Assembly (NCBI RefSeq): GCF_003003265.1
Contig: NZ_PVTL01000003.1
Span: 186,001-250,000 of the forward strand
Direction of reading: 5' to 3'
Origin: Glaciihabitans tibetensis
GTDB lineage: Bacteria > Actinomycetota > Actinomycetes > Actinomycetales > Microbacteriaceae
Length of the DNA stretch: 64,000 bases
The translations under genes and the position numbers were made by a program. Every line of letters starts with the position of its first letter. Position 1 is the stretch's first letter. The notes beneath the pieces are model-generated. The model did no database searches, was not told the DNA's origin, and saw only the letters and a program-made list of their open reading frames with translations. Shown piece after piece: positions 50,767 through 58,981 of the stretch.

Positions 50767-51786
50767 TCCACCGTTGCGGCGCGCCCGCGCACTCGTCGCC
50801 TCGTTGGGGGGATGCTCGCGGCGGCTCTGCTCCTCTTCGTGGCGATCGCCCTGTCGCTCGCGGTCGGAACGCGGGACGTGTCGCTCGGGGTGGTCGTGGA
50901 CGCGATCTTCGCCCCCGACCTGACCATCACCGATCACACGGTTGTGCGTGACCTGCGCGTGCCGCGAACGGTAATCGGCCTGCTCGCCGGCCTCGCGCTC
51001 GGCATCTCGGGGGCGTTGATGCAGGGAATCACCCGCAATCCGCTCGCCGACCCCGGGCTCCTCGGTGTCAACGCGGGAGCATCGCTCTTTGTGCTGGTCG
51101 GCATCGCGTTCTTCGGAGTCACTGCGGCTTCCGGGTACGTCTGGTTCGCCTTTCTCGGAGCAGCCATCGCCACCGTCGTCGTGTACGCGATCGGGTCGCT
51201 CGGACGCGAGGGCGCCACCGCGGTCAAGCTCGCGCTCGCGGGAACCGCGCTCACCGCCGCCTTCACCTCGCTCATCACCATCGTCCTGCTGAGCGATGGC
51301 GATGCCTTCGACCGCTACCGGTTCTGGTCCGCCGGATCCCTCGTCGCGCGCGGGCTCGACGCCGCGCTGCCGCTGCTCCCCTTTGTCATCACGGGCGTTA
51401 TCCTCGCGGTGGTGGCGGGTCGAATGTTGAACGCGTTGGCTCTGGGGGATGACCTCGCCAGAGGTCTCGGGCAAAATCTGGTCACCGCACGCGTCCTCTG
51501 CGCGGTCGCCGTGGTGATGCTGTGTGGCACCGCGACGGCCATCGCCGGACCGATCGTTTTCGTTGGCCTCGCGGTTCCGCACGTCGCGCGCTGGTTTACC
51601 GGACCGGACTACCGCTGGATCATCGCGTTCAGTGCCCTTCTGGGACCGACGCTGCTCGTCGCGGCGGATGTCATCGGTCGCGTCGTGGCCAAACCCGGCG
51701 AGATCGAGGCGGGACTCGTGGTGGCGTTTCTCGGGGCGCCGGTCTTGATCGCGCTGGTGCGCCGTGTGAAGTTGGCCGGGCTATGA
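50755..51786 (+). CDS. Siderophore ABC transporter permease (FecCD family)
   Basis: Protein of 343 residues with about ten helices. FecCD motifs are RVPRTVIGLLAGLALGISGALMQGITRNPLADPGLLGVNAGA and GPIVFVGLAVPHVARWFTGPDYRW. It imports Fe-siderophore with the next three genes. Its ATG lies in an iron box with no ribosome binding site, so leaderless translation is likely. It overlaps the next gene by 4 bp. Confidence 0.93.
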   Translation: MLALSTVAARPRTRRLVGGMLAAALLLFVAIALSLAVGTRDVSLGVVVDAIFAPDLTITDHTVVRDLRVPRTVIGLLAGLALGISGALMQGITRNPLADPGLLGVNAGASLFVLVGIAFFGVTAASGYVWFAFLGAAIATVVVYAIGSLGREGATAVKLALAGTALTAAFTSLITIVLLSDGDAFDRYRFWSAGSLVARGLDAALPLLPFVITGVILAVVAGRMLNALALGDDLARGLGQNLVTARVLCAVAVVMLCGTATAIAGPIVFVGLAVPHVARWFTGPDYRWIIAFSALLGPTLLVAADVIGRVVAKPGEIEAGLVVAFLGAPVLIALVRRVKLAGL

Positions 51787-52811
51787 GCGCGATCATCACC
51801 GCTTCCCGGCTCATCCAGCGCCGCCGCGAGGGTCGCGTCGTCGCGATCCTCGCGGCGGTGCTGCTCGCCATTGTGGTGCTCAGCCTTGCCGTCGGCGCCT
51901 ACTCCCTGAGCATCCCCGACCTGGTGCGCACCCTTCTCGGTGGCGGAGCCGGCAACGAGAACTTCATCGTGCTGAAGCTGCGCCTGCCGCGCGTGAGCCT
52001 CGCGGTGCTCGCCGGCGTCGCGTTCGCGGTCTCCGGTGCGCTCTTCCAGACGGTGCTGCGCAACCCCCTCGCCAGCCCGGACATCATCGGTGTCACCGGG
52101 GGCGCGAGCGCCGCGGCAGTCTTCAGCATGCTCATCCTGGGGCTTGGCGGCGTGGCCACGTCCGTCAGCGCTTTTCTCGGGGCACTCATCGTCGCCGCCG
52201 CCATCTACGTCCTCGCGTGGCGGGGCGGAGTAGCGGGCTACCGGTTTGTTCTCATCGGTGTCGGCATCGCCTTTATGGTGCAGGGGTTCGTCAGTTACCT
52301 CCTCTCCCGCGCGGACCTGCGCAACGCCCAGGAGGCCCTCGTCTGGCTGGTGGGAAGCGTAAGCGGTGCCCGGTGGCAGGACATCACCGTCGTCGCAGTC
52401 TTCCTCGCGGTGTTGTTGCCCGCTGTCGCGGTGTTGAGCGGGCGGATGCGTGGACTCCAGATGGGGGATGACGCCGCCAGCGCGCTCGGTATCCGCGTTG
52501 AGCGGGCGCGGCTGGCCCTGCTGGTGCTGGCCGTTGCCCTCGCCGCGGTAGCCACCGCTGCGGTTGGACCCCTGGCCTTCATCGCGTTCGTTTCCGCACC
52601 GATCGCACGCCGCGTTGTTGGCACCGGGGGGCTGGCGCTGCTGCCCGCCGCGCTCGTCGGCGCGATCATCACCACCGGCGCCGACTTCGTCGCCCAACAT
52701 CTTCTTCCCGGGGACCTGCAACTTCCCGCGGGAATCGTCACCGGTGCCATCGGCGCGCCCTATCTGCTGTGGCTACTCGCCACTGCGAACAGAAATGGAA
52801 AGGGAGCCTGA
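51783..52811 (+). CDS. Siderophore ABC transporter permease (FecCD family), second subunit
   Basis: Protein of 342 residues from the ATG at 51783. Motifs RLPRVSLAVLAGVAFAVSGALFQTVLRNPLASPDIIGVTGGA and GPLAFIAFVSAPIARRV. It forms a heterodimer with the preceding permease. Coupled on both sides (ATGA; TGATG). Confidence 0.93.
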   Translation: MSAIITASRLIQRRREGRVVAILAAVLLAIVVLSLAVGAYSLSIPDLVRTLLGGGAGNENFIVLKLRLPRVSLAVLAGVAFAVSGALFQTVLRNPLASPDIIGVTGGASAAAVFSMLILGLGGVATSVSAFLGALIVAAAIYVLAWRGGVAGYRFVLIGVGIAFMVQGFVSYLLSRADLRNAQEALVWLVGSVSGARWQDITVVAVFLAVLLPAVAVLSGRMRGLQMGDDAASALGIRVERARLALLVLAVALAAVATAAVGPLAFIAFVSAPIARRVVGTGGLALLPAALVGAIITTGADFVAQHLLPGDLQLPAGIVTGAIGAPYLLWLLATANRNGKGA

Positions 52812-53674
52812 TGGTCTGTCCCCCCGTCCCCGCGGCAGCCGGAGCCCGGCGACACGCACAGGAACACGAACTGCGCGCGGTCGGCCTCAGCCTCGGCTAC
52901 GACGGCGCGACCATCGTCGACACCCTCGACCTCACCATCGAACCCGGACGGGTGACCGTGATTGTGGGCGCGAACGCTTCGGGAAAATCGACCCTGTTGC
53001 GGGGAATCGCGCGGCTTCTCCGACCAGAGGCGGGTGAGGTGGTGCTCGACGGCACGAGTATCTCATCGCTCTCCAGCAAGAAAGTCGCGACCGTCGTCGG
53101 GCTACTGCCCCAACAGCCCATCGCCCCCGACGGCATCACCGTGAGTGACCTCGTCGGACGAGGACGATATCCGCACCAGGGGTGGTTCAGGCAGTGGTCG
53201 AGCACAGACGATGCGATCGTGGCCGACGCCCTTGCAGCCACCGATACCCTCGCACTGGCGGAGCGACGGGTGGAGGAGTTGTCCGGGGGTCAGCGCCAAC
53301 GGGTATGGATTGCGATGGCACTGGCTCAGGACCCCGACATCCTGCTGCTGGACGAGCCCACCTCGTTTCTCGACGTCACCCACCAGATCGAGGTCCTCGA
53401 CCTGCTCCTGGAACTCAACCGTGAGCGCGGCACGACCGTGGTTATGGTGCTGCACGATCTCAACCTCGCGGCCCGGTATGCCGACCGTCTGGTGGTCATG
53501 GGCGGGGGAAAGATCATCGCCGCCGGAGTGCCGGCGGACACACTGACCACGGCTGTCGTGAGCGACGCGTTCGGGCTCGAGGCGCTCATCGTCGCCGATC
53601 CCGTGTGTGGTTCGCCGATGGTGGTGCCCATCGGAAGGTTCCATGGAGCACCCGCACCGGGTACATTAGGTTAG
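52811..53674 (+). CDS. Siderophore ABC transporter ATP-binding protein (FepC type)
   Basis: Protein of 287 residues from the ATG at 52811. Walker A GANASGKST, signature ELSGGQRQR, Walker B DILLLDEPTSFLD, and the H-loop VLHDLNLAARY. Energises the two FecCD permeases. Its stop codon lies inside an iron box for the following gene. Confidence 0.94.
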   Translation: MVCPPVPAAAGARRHAQEHELRAVGLSLGYDGATIVDTLDLTIEPGRVTVIVGANASGKSTLLRGIARLLRPEAGEVVLDGTSISSLSSKKVATVVGLLPQQPIAPDGITVSDLVGRGRYPHQGWFRQWSSTDDAIVADALAATDTLALAERRVEELSGGQRQRVWIAMALAQDPDILLLDEPTSFLDVTHQIEVLDLLLELNRERGTTVVMVLHDLNLAARYADRLVVMGGGKIIAAGVPADTLTTAVVSDAFGLEALIVADPVCGSPMVVPIGRFHGAPAPGTLG

Positions 53675-53684
53675 GCTTACCTAC
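53666..53684. promoter_or_regulatory. DtxR/IdeR-type iron box upstream of the binding-protein gene
   Basis: TTAGGTTAGGCTTACCTAC (53666-53684) matches the IdeR/DtxR consensus TTAGGTTAGSCTAACCTAA at nearly all positions. It ends 36 bp before the binding-protein start and contains the ATPase stop codon. Confidence 0.85.
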
Positions 53685-53720
53685 CTTCACCTGTTCCCCT
53701 AACGAAATCGCGAGCATCCT

Positions 53721-54743
53721 TTGTCACGTCGACCCCTTTACGCTTTCGCCGCAGCAGCGACCGCGCTTGCCCTGACTCTCTCCGGGTGCGCCAGCAGCAC
53801 TCCGGAGGACGCGCCCGAGGCCGCGGCCTCAGCGTCGTTCCCGGTCACCATCGAGCATGCCTTCGGCGAAACCACGATCGACGACCAGCCTGAACGGGTC
53901 GTCACCCTCGGCTGGGGCAGCACCGATGCGGCGATCGCGGTCGGCATCGTTCCCGTCGCGATTCCGTTCGACGGATACGCCGGAGACGAGAACGGCGTTC
54001 TGCCCTGGGTCGCGGAAGCTCTGGACGAGATGGGCGAGGAGATTCCCGTTGTGCTTCCCGCCGGCGACGAGCCCGCCTACGAAGACATCGCCGCCGCCGA
54101 GCCCGACGTGATCCTTGCCACCTACTCGGGCATCACCGAGGAGCAGTACGACCTGTTGAGCGAAATCGCACCCGTTGTCGCGTACCCGGGCGAGGCCTGG
54201 GCTACCCCGTGGCGCGAGCTGATCGAGACGACCGGCACGGCGCTCGGCAAGTCCGACGAGGCGACCCAGGTGCTCGAGGACATCGACACCTCCGTGGCCG
54301 AGGCCGCCGCCGCCCACCCCGAGTTCGAGGGCAAGTCGATCGCCCTGACCTCGGACACCGCCGGAGTCTTCTACGTCTATAAGAAGGAAGACCCCCGCGT
54401 CGAATTCACCCTCGACCTCGGATTCGTGAACGCGCCCGCGGTGGACGAACTCGCCAACGGCGATTCCACCTTCTTCTACATGCTGAGCTACGAGGAGCTC
54501 GACAAACTCGAAAGCGACGTCGCGGTCAACTTCGCCGCCACGCAGGAGGAGGCCGACGGCTTCCTCTCCGCCAGCTACTCCCAGGTGATGCCGCAGGTTC
54601 AGAACGGCACGGTCGCCTCGGTCGTCGGTCCCGCGTTTGTCGCCTCCGTGTCGCCGCCCACCGCTCTCTCCCTGCCGTGGGGACTCGACGACTATGTCGC
54701 CCTGCTCTCCGAGGCGGCCCTGGCCGCGGACGCCGCGAACTAG
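53721..54743 (+). CDS. Iron-siderophore-binding lipoprotein
   Basis: Protein of 340 residues from a TTG at 53721, the only start compatible with the signal peptide. The lipobox LTLSGC puts the lipid on C23. The FepB/FhuD-like fold has VVTLGWGSTDAAIAVGIVPVAI and AEPDVILATYSGITEEQYDLLSEIAPVVAYPG. It captures Fe-siderophore outside the cell. Its own iron box allows separate control from the permease genes. Confidence 0.93.
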   Translation: MSRRPLYAFAAAATALALTLSGCASSTPEDAPEAAASASFPVTIEHAFGETTIDDQPERVVTLGWGSTDAAIAVGIVPVAIPFDGYAGDENGVLPWVAEALDEMGEEIPVVLPAGDEPAYEDIAAAEPDVILATYSGITEEQYDLLSEIAPVVAYPGEAWATPWRELIETTGTALGKSDEATQVLEDIDTSVAEAAAAHPEFEGKSIALTSDTAGVFYVYKKEDPRVEFTLDLGFVNAPAVDELANGDSTFFYMLSYEELDKLESDVAVNFAATQEEADGFLSASYSQVMPQVQNGTVASVVGPAFVASVSPPTALSLPWGLDDYVALLSEAALAADAAN

Positions 54744-54858
54744 CGACCGGAGCTATCTCGCTCGCGGCGGCGAATTCGTCTGCGCGGCCCGGTGTCGCTA
54801 CCATCGAGAACGGTGAACTGGCACCGTGCCGGGCAGCCGGCGCTCAGGGGAGGCACAT

Positions 54859-55779
54859 ATGCCGTCGGAAATCCTGTTCTCTACCTTTGGCGGCCCAGAG
54901 GTGCTGGAGTGGACAGCGGGAGCCGAAGTGCCCGAGCCGCTGCCGAGCCAGGTGGTGATTGTGGTCGCCGCCGCCGCCGTGAATGCTCTCGACGCGACCC
55001 GTCGCGCCGGGGAACTCGAAGGGATCCTCACCACCTTCCTGCCGTCGGTCATCGGCCGCGAAGCCGCCGGGGTCGTGATCGCGCGAGGAAGCGCGGTAAC
55101 CGATGTCGAGGTCGGGGACGAGGTGCTCGGTTTCACCGACACGGGAGCGTACGCGCAATTCGCGGCGCTCAGCACCTACGTGCGTAAGCCTGACTCTCTG
55201 TCGTGGGCCGTGGCCGCTTCGTTGCCGGTCGCGTCTCAGACGGCGAACCGCGTGCTCAACCAGCTCGAGCTGCGCGCGGGCGAGACCCTCGTGATCGCGG
55301 GAGGCGCCGGAGCGATCGGGGCGATGGCCGGACAGCTCGCGCTGATCCGCGGGGCGAAGGTTGTGGCGACCGTGAACCCCGCCGATCTGCTCTACATGCG
55401 GTCGCTGGGCATCACGGCGGTGCGGTACGGGCACGGGTTTGGGCGCCGCGTGCGTTCCGTCAGCCCCAACGGCATCGATGCCGCGCTGGACACGTCGGGC
55501 GCTCGCATCCTCCCCGAACTGGTGCAGCTCACGGGCGACCCCGCGCGGGTGGTCGCCCTCAGCGACCGATCGGCCGAATTCTTCGGGGTGCAGCTCAGCC
55601 AGAGCGATCCAGCCACGCGCAGCAAAACCAGGCTGCGCGGCGTCGCTGACCTCGCCGCTGCGGGCGCCCTGTCGGTGCGGATCGCGCGAACATACCCGCT
55701 TTCGCAGGCCGCGGCTGCACACCGGGAGCTGGCCGGCGGCGGAGTTCGCGGGCGACTTGTGCTAGTAAATGGTGTATAA
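54859..55779 (+). CDS. MDR-family NADP-dependent (quinone) oxidoreductase
   Basis: Protein of 306 residues from the ATG at 54859, with AGGGGAGG upstream. Zinc-independent MDR: no catalytic Cys/His set is seen, and the nucleotide site is IAGGAGAIGAMAGQLA. Family members reduce quinones or alkenals with NADPH. It is followed 26 bp later by a TetR gene on the same strand, which may control it. Confidence 0.9.
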   Translation: MPSEILFSTFGGPEVLEWTAGAEVPEPLPSQVVIVVAAAAVNALDATRRAGELEGILTTFLPSVIGREAAGVVIARGSAVTDVEVGDEVLGFTDTGAYAQFAALSTYVRKPDSLSWAVAASLPVASQTANRVLNQLELRAGETLVIAGGAGAIGAMAGQLALIRGAKVVATVNPADLLYMRSLGITAVRYGHGFGRRVRSVSPNGIDAALDTSGARILPELVQLTGDPARVVALSDRSAEFFGVQLSQSDPATRSKTRLRGVADLAAAGALSVRIARTYPLSQAAAAHRELAGGGVRGRLVLVNGV

Positions 55780-55805
55780 CCCCCGACCTGTCATAGGATC
55801 GGTCC

Positions 55806-56351
55806 GTGACCGATCCTCGAATTAAGCGCACCCGAGACCATGTGCTGCGAACTGCCCGCGAAATGCTTGCCGAGCCACAGGGCGCCCCTCTGACTTTGAG
55901 CGCGCTCGCTGCCGTCGCGCAGGTCTCCCGACGCACCCTCTACGTGCACTGGGGCACGATTCAGCAAGTGATCAGCGAGGCCGTGACGTTTTCACGTGAG
56001 GACGAGACCGAACTGGTCGAGGGGCTCGCGCCCCGAGACATCCTGCGCCACCTCCTCGTGACCGTGCGCAGCTCCGCCCAGGACCCGGCAAGCAATGTGG
56101 CCTTGGCGACGATGGTTGCGCACGCCGCACAGGATCCGGCCGCCGCTGCGGTTGTGCGCAACACGGTGACGGAGTCCGTCGGTCGGTTCAATGCGCTGCT
56201 GGGGCCCACCACCCTCGAGCAGTATTCCCTGCTCGTGGGCCCCATTCTTTTCGCCGAGTTCGTGGGGCGCGAGTCTGCCTCAGACGAGCTCATCGAAACG
56301 CTGGTGGAGCAGGGCGTCGTTCTGCTGGGTCTGCCGGTCGCCACCGCCTGA
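55806..56351 (+). CDS. TetR-family regulator
   Basis: Protein of 181 residues with a GTG start. N-terminal helix-turn-helix TLSALAAVAQVSRRTLYVHWGTIQQVI; C-terminal ligand domain poorly conserved, as usual. Likely regulates the upstream oxidoreductase. The end is followed by a 29-bp tandem repeat. Confidence 0.88.
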   Translation: MTDPRIKRTRDHVLRTAREMLAEPQGAPLTLSALAAVAQVSRRTLYVHWGTIQQVISEAVTFSREDETELVEGLAPRDILRHLLVTVRSSAQDPASNVALATMVAHAAQDPAAAAVVRNTVTESVGRFNALLGPTTLEQYSLLVGPILFAEFVGRESASDELIETLVEQGVVLLGLPVATA

Positions 56352-56416
56352 GCCGCGTCGCGATCGTCGCCTTGGGCACGGCCGCGTCGCGGTCGTCACA
56401 TTTGGCACAGCCGCGT
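56352..56416. repeat. 29-bp tandem repeat after the TetR stop
   Basis: Two 29-bp copies (56352-56380, 56381-56409), both opening GCCGCGTCGCG and differing at a few positions, then a partial third (GCCGCGT). The repeat starts at the base after the stop codon. Confidence 0.85.
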
Positions 56417-56493
56417 GACATTGTGCGGCTGGTAACGTGGAACTGCTTGCCGGACAAGGTGCGCGCATCAGTCCGAACGGAGCGATTCAGACA

Positions 56494-58050
56494 ATGACCG
56501 AACAAAATACTGACCAGAACTCAGAGCAGAGTATCCCCGCTGGTGGTGGGGCAGGCGCCCCAGCCGTCGCATCAGGCACGTATGAGTTTCTCGTGCTGTC
56601 CAACCGCCTTCCCGTCGACCGGGTCGTTGGGCCGGACGGCGAATCATCTTGGCAGCACTCGCCCGGCGGCCTCGTGACCGCGCTCGAGCCGGTCATGCGC
56701 GCTGCTGACGGAGCCTGGGTGGGCTGGGCCGGACAGCCCGACCTCGACCTCGATCCGTTCGAGAGCGACGGGATCCATATCGTTCCCGTGCCGCTGAGCG
56801 CGCTCGAAGTGGAGAACTACTACGAGGGCTTCAGCAACGACACCCTGTGGCCGCTCTACCACGACGTGATCGCACCCCCGACGTATCACCGGGAGTGGTG
56901 GGATTCCTACGTTCTCGTGAACCAGCGTTTCGCGGACGCGGCAATAGCGAGCAGCGCGCCCGGCGCCGTGGTCTGGGTGCAGGACTACCAGCTGCAGCTG
57001 GTGCCGAAGATGCTGCGCGCGGCGCGTCCCGACCTCACCATCGGATTCTTCAACCACATCCCGTTTCCGCCCTACGGTATCTATTCACAGCTGCCCTGGC
57101 GCACCCAGATCATCGAAGGACTTCTTGGGGCGGATGTCATTGGGTTCCAGCGCACGGCCGACGCGGGCAACTTCGCCCGCGCCGTGCGTCGCCTGCTCGG
57201 GTACACCACGAAGACCACCAACATTGAGGTGCCGGGGGAGAACCCGCGCACCGTGATCGCGAAGTCGTTCCCCATCTCGATCGACTCGATGAGCTTCGAA
57301 GAACTCGCACGCCAACCGGAGATCCAGGCCCGCGCCGAGGAAATCCGCGAGGGCCTGGGCAACCCGAAAACGATCATGCTCGGTGTCGACCGCCTTGACT
57401 ACACGAAGGGCATCGCGCACCGGCTGAAGGCCTTCGGCGAGCTTCTCGCCGACGGGCGTCTCGACGTCGAAGATGTCACCATGGTGCAGGTCGCCAGCCC
57501 CAGCCGTGAACGTGTGCAGGCGTACATGCAGCTCCGCGACGAAATCGAACTGACGGTCGGGCGCATCAACGGCGACTACGCCACAATCAGCCACACCGCG
57601 ATCAGCTATCACCACCACGGCTACCCCCGCGAGGAGATGGTGGCGCTGTACCTCGCCGCCGACGTCATGCTGGTCACCGCTCTTCGCGACGGCATGAACC
57701 TGGTCGCGAAGGAATACGTCGCAACCCGCTTCGATGAAAGCGGCGTGCTCGTGCTCAGCGAATTCACCGGTGCCTCGGACGAGTTGAAGAAGTCGTTGCA
57801 AATTAACCCGCACGACATCGACGGGGTGAAGGATGCGATTGTGCAGGCCATCGCGATGCCCCGTGTCGAACAGCGAAAGCGCATGCGGGCCATGCGAAAG
57901 CAGGTGCTCAGCAACGACGTGGCGCACTGGTCGATCAACTTCCTGACCGCGCTCAACCGAGCGGCGGCCTCGCAGCGCGAGCGTGACACCGCGGCCGAAG
58001 CCCCAACCCCGGGCCTCGGGACAACGATCGACCGGATCCGCAGATCATGA
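56494..58050 (+). CDS. otsA: Trehalose-6-phosphate synthase
   Basis: Protein of 518 residues from the ATG at 56494. GT20 fold: N-terminal FLVLSNRLPVDR, VWVQDYQLQLVPKMLR and GFFNHIPFPPYGIYSQLPW; C-terminal donor site GVDRLDYTKGIAHRLKAF and TALRDGMNLVAKEYVATR. Makes trehalose-6-P from a nucleotide-glucose and glucose-6-P, for osmotic and desiccation protection. Residues 1-25 are a disordered tail. Overlaps otsB by 4 bp. Confidence 0.95.
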   Translation: MTEQNTDQNSEQSIPAGGGAGAPAVASGTYEFLVLSNRLPVDRVVGPDGESSWQHSPGGLVTALEPVMRAADGAWVGWAGQPDLDLDPFESDGIHIVPVPLSALEVENYYEGFSNDTLWPLYHDVIAPPTYHREWWDSYVLVNQRFADAAIASSAPGAVVWVQDYQLQLVPKMLRAARPDLTIGFFNHIPFPPYGIYSQLPWRTQIIEGLLGADVIGFQRTADAGNFARAVRRLLGYTTKTTNIEVPGENPRTVIAKSFPISIDSMSFEELARQPEIQARAEEIREGLGNPKTIMLGVDRLDYTKGIAHRLKAFGELLADGRLDVEDVTMVQVASPSRERVQAYMQLRDEIELTVGRINGDYATISHTAISYHHHGYPREEMVALYLAADVMLVTALRDGMNLVAKEYVATRFDESGVLVLSEFTGASDELKKSLQINPHDIDGVKDAIVQAIAMPRVEQRKRMRAMRKQVLSNDVAHWSINFLTALNRAAASQRERDTAAEAPTPGLGTTIDRIRRS

Positions 58051-58862
58051 GCAGCAGTCATCCCGGCTCGAGCGAGAAGGGCCTCTCCCGCGAGCTGGTC
58101 GGAGCACTGAACGAACTTGCTCGGGTCAAGCGGCTGCTTATCGCCCTCGATTTCGACGGCACCCTGGCGCCCGAGGTGGATGACCCGGAGAAAGCACGGG
58201 CAATCCCCGAGGCCCGCGCGGCAGTGCTGCGTTTGCTCGCGCTGCCCAACACCCGGGTGGCCATGGTCTCCGGGCGGGCGCTGGAAAGCCTCGAGGCGGT
58301 CACCGACCTCCCGGACAACACCCTCCTGGTGGGATCCCACGGCGTCGAAATCCGACTCGACAGCGACGACGACCGGGTGCCGCTCGACGCGGCGGAAAAG
58401 CGGCGCGTGGCCGCCCTGCACGACGTGCTCGACCAGGTCGCCGACTCGTTCGACCAGGTCTGGTTGGAGCGCAAGCCGCTCGGCTTCGCCCTGCACACCC
58501 GCCTCGCAACCGAGCACAACTCGCGCGTCGCACACCTCGTCGCGCGAAGCGAAGCGCAGGCAGAGGTCGACGACCTCAAGATCCGCGCGGGCAAGAATGT
58601 GCTCGAGTTCTCGGTGCGGTCGACGACCAAGGGGGAAGCCGTCGAGCACCTCCGCGGGTACACCAACGCCGACGCCGTTTTCTACGCCGGTGACGACGTC
58701 ACAGACGAAGACGCCTTCGCGACCCTCGTGCCGCACGACGTCGGCTTGAAAAGCGGAACCGGCGAGACCCTCGCTGCCTATCGCGTGCCGGGGCCACAGC
58801 AGGTGGCGCAGGTGCTCGCGCTCCTCGCCGACTACCGCGAGGGCGGGCTGCACGAGCAGTAG
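58047..58862 (+). CDS. otsB: Trehalose-6-phosphate phosphatase
   Basis: Protein of 271 residues. HAD phosphatase: DFDGTLAPEV at 35-44 (nucleophile D35), VSGRALESL, VGSHGVEIRL and YAGDDVTDEDAF. Converts trehalose-6-P to trehalose. Translationally coupled to otsA. Confidence 0.95.
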   Translation: MSSSHPGSSEKGLSRELVGALNELARVKRLLIALDFDGTLAPEVDDPEKARAIPEARAAVLRLLALPNTRVAMVSGRALESLEAVTDLPDNTLLVGSHGVEIRLDSDDDRVPLDAAEKRRVAALHDVLDQVADSFDQVWLERKPLGFALHTRLATEHNSRVAHLVARSEAQAEVDDLKIRAGKNVLEFSVRSTTKGEAVEHLRGYTNADAVFYAGDDVTDEDAFATLVPHDVGLKSGTGETLAAYRVPGPQQVAQVLALLADYREGGLHEQ

Positions 58863-58928
58863 CCGCAACGACCCAGCTCGTCACTTAAGTCTCATCCGGT
58901 AGACTGGCTCAGCGGCTTCAGGACCTCC

Positions 58929-58955
58929 CGAGTACTCCCCAGCGACGTGTACTCG
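58929..58955 (+). promoter_or_regulatory. Inverted repeat in the mrp leader
   Basis: CGAGTAC (58929-58935) and GTACTCG (58949-58955), 13-base loop, 26 bp before the mrpA GTG. A possible -10 (TAGACT) lies at 58900-58905, so the hairpin would be in the 5' leader. Could modulate expression of the operon. Confidence 0.4.
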
Positions 58956-58981
58956 CCGCACTTACGCACTGGGAGGCACGA

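Noticed and set aside
58863..58981. A riboswitch in the mrp leader
   Set aside because: Only one simple hairpin is visible; no recognised riboswitch core could be matched.
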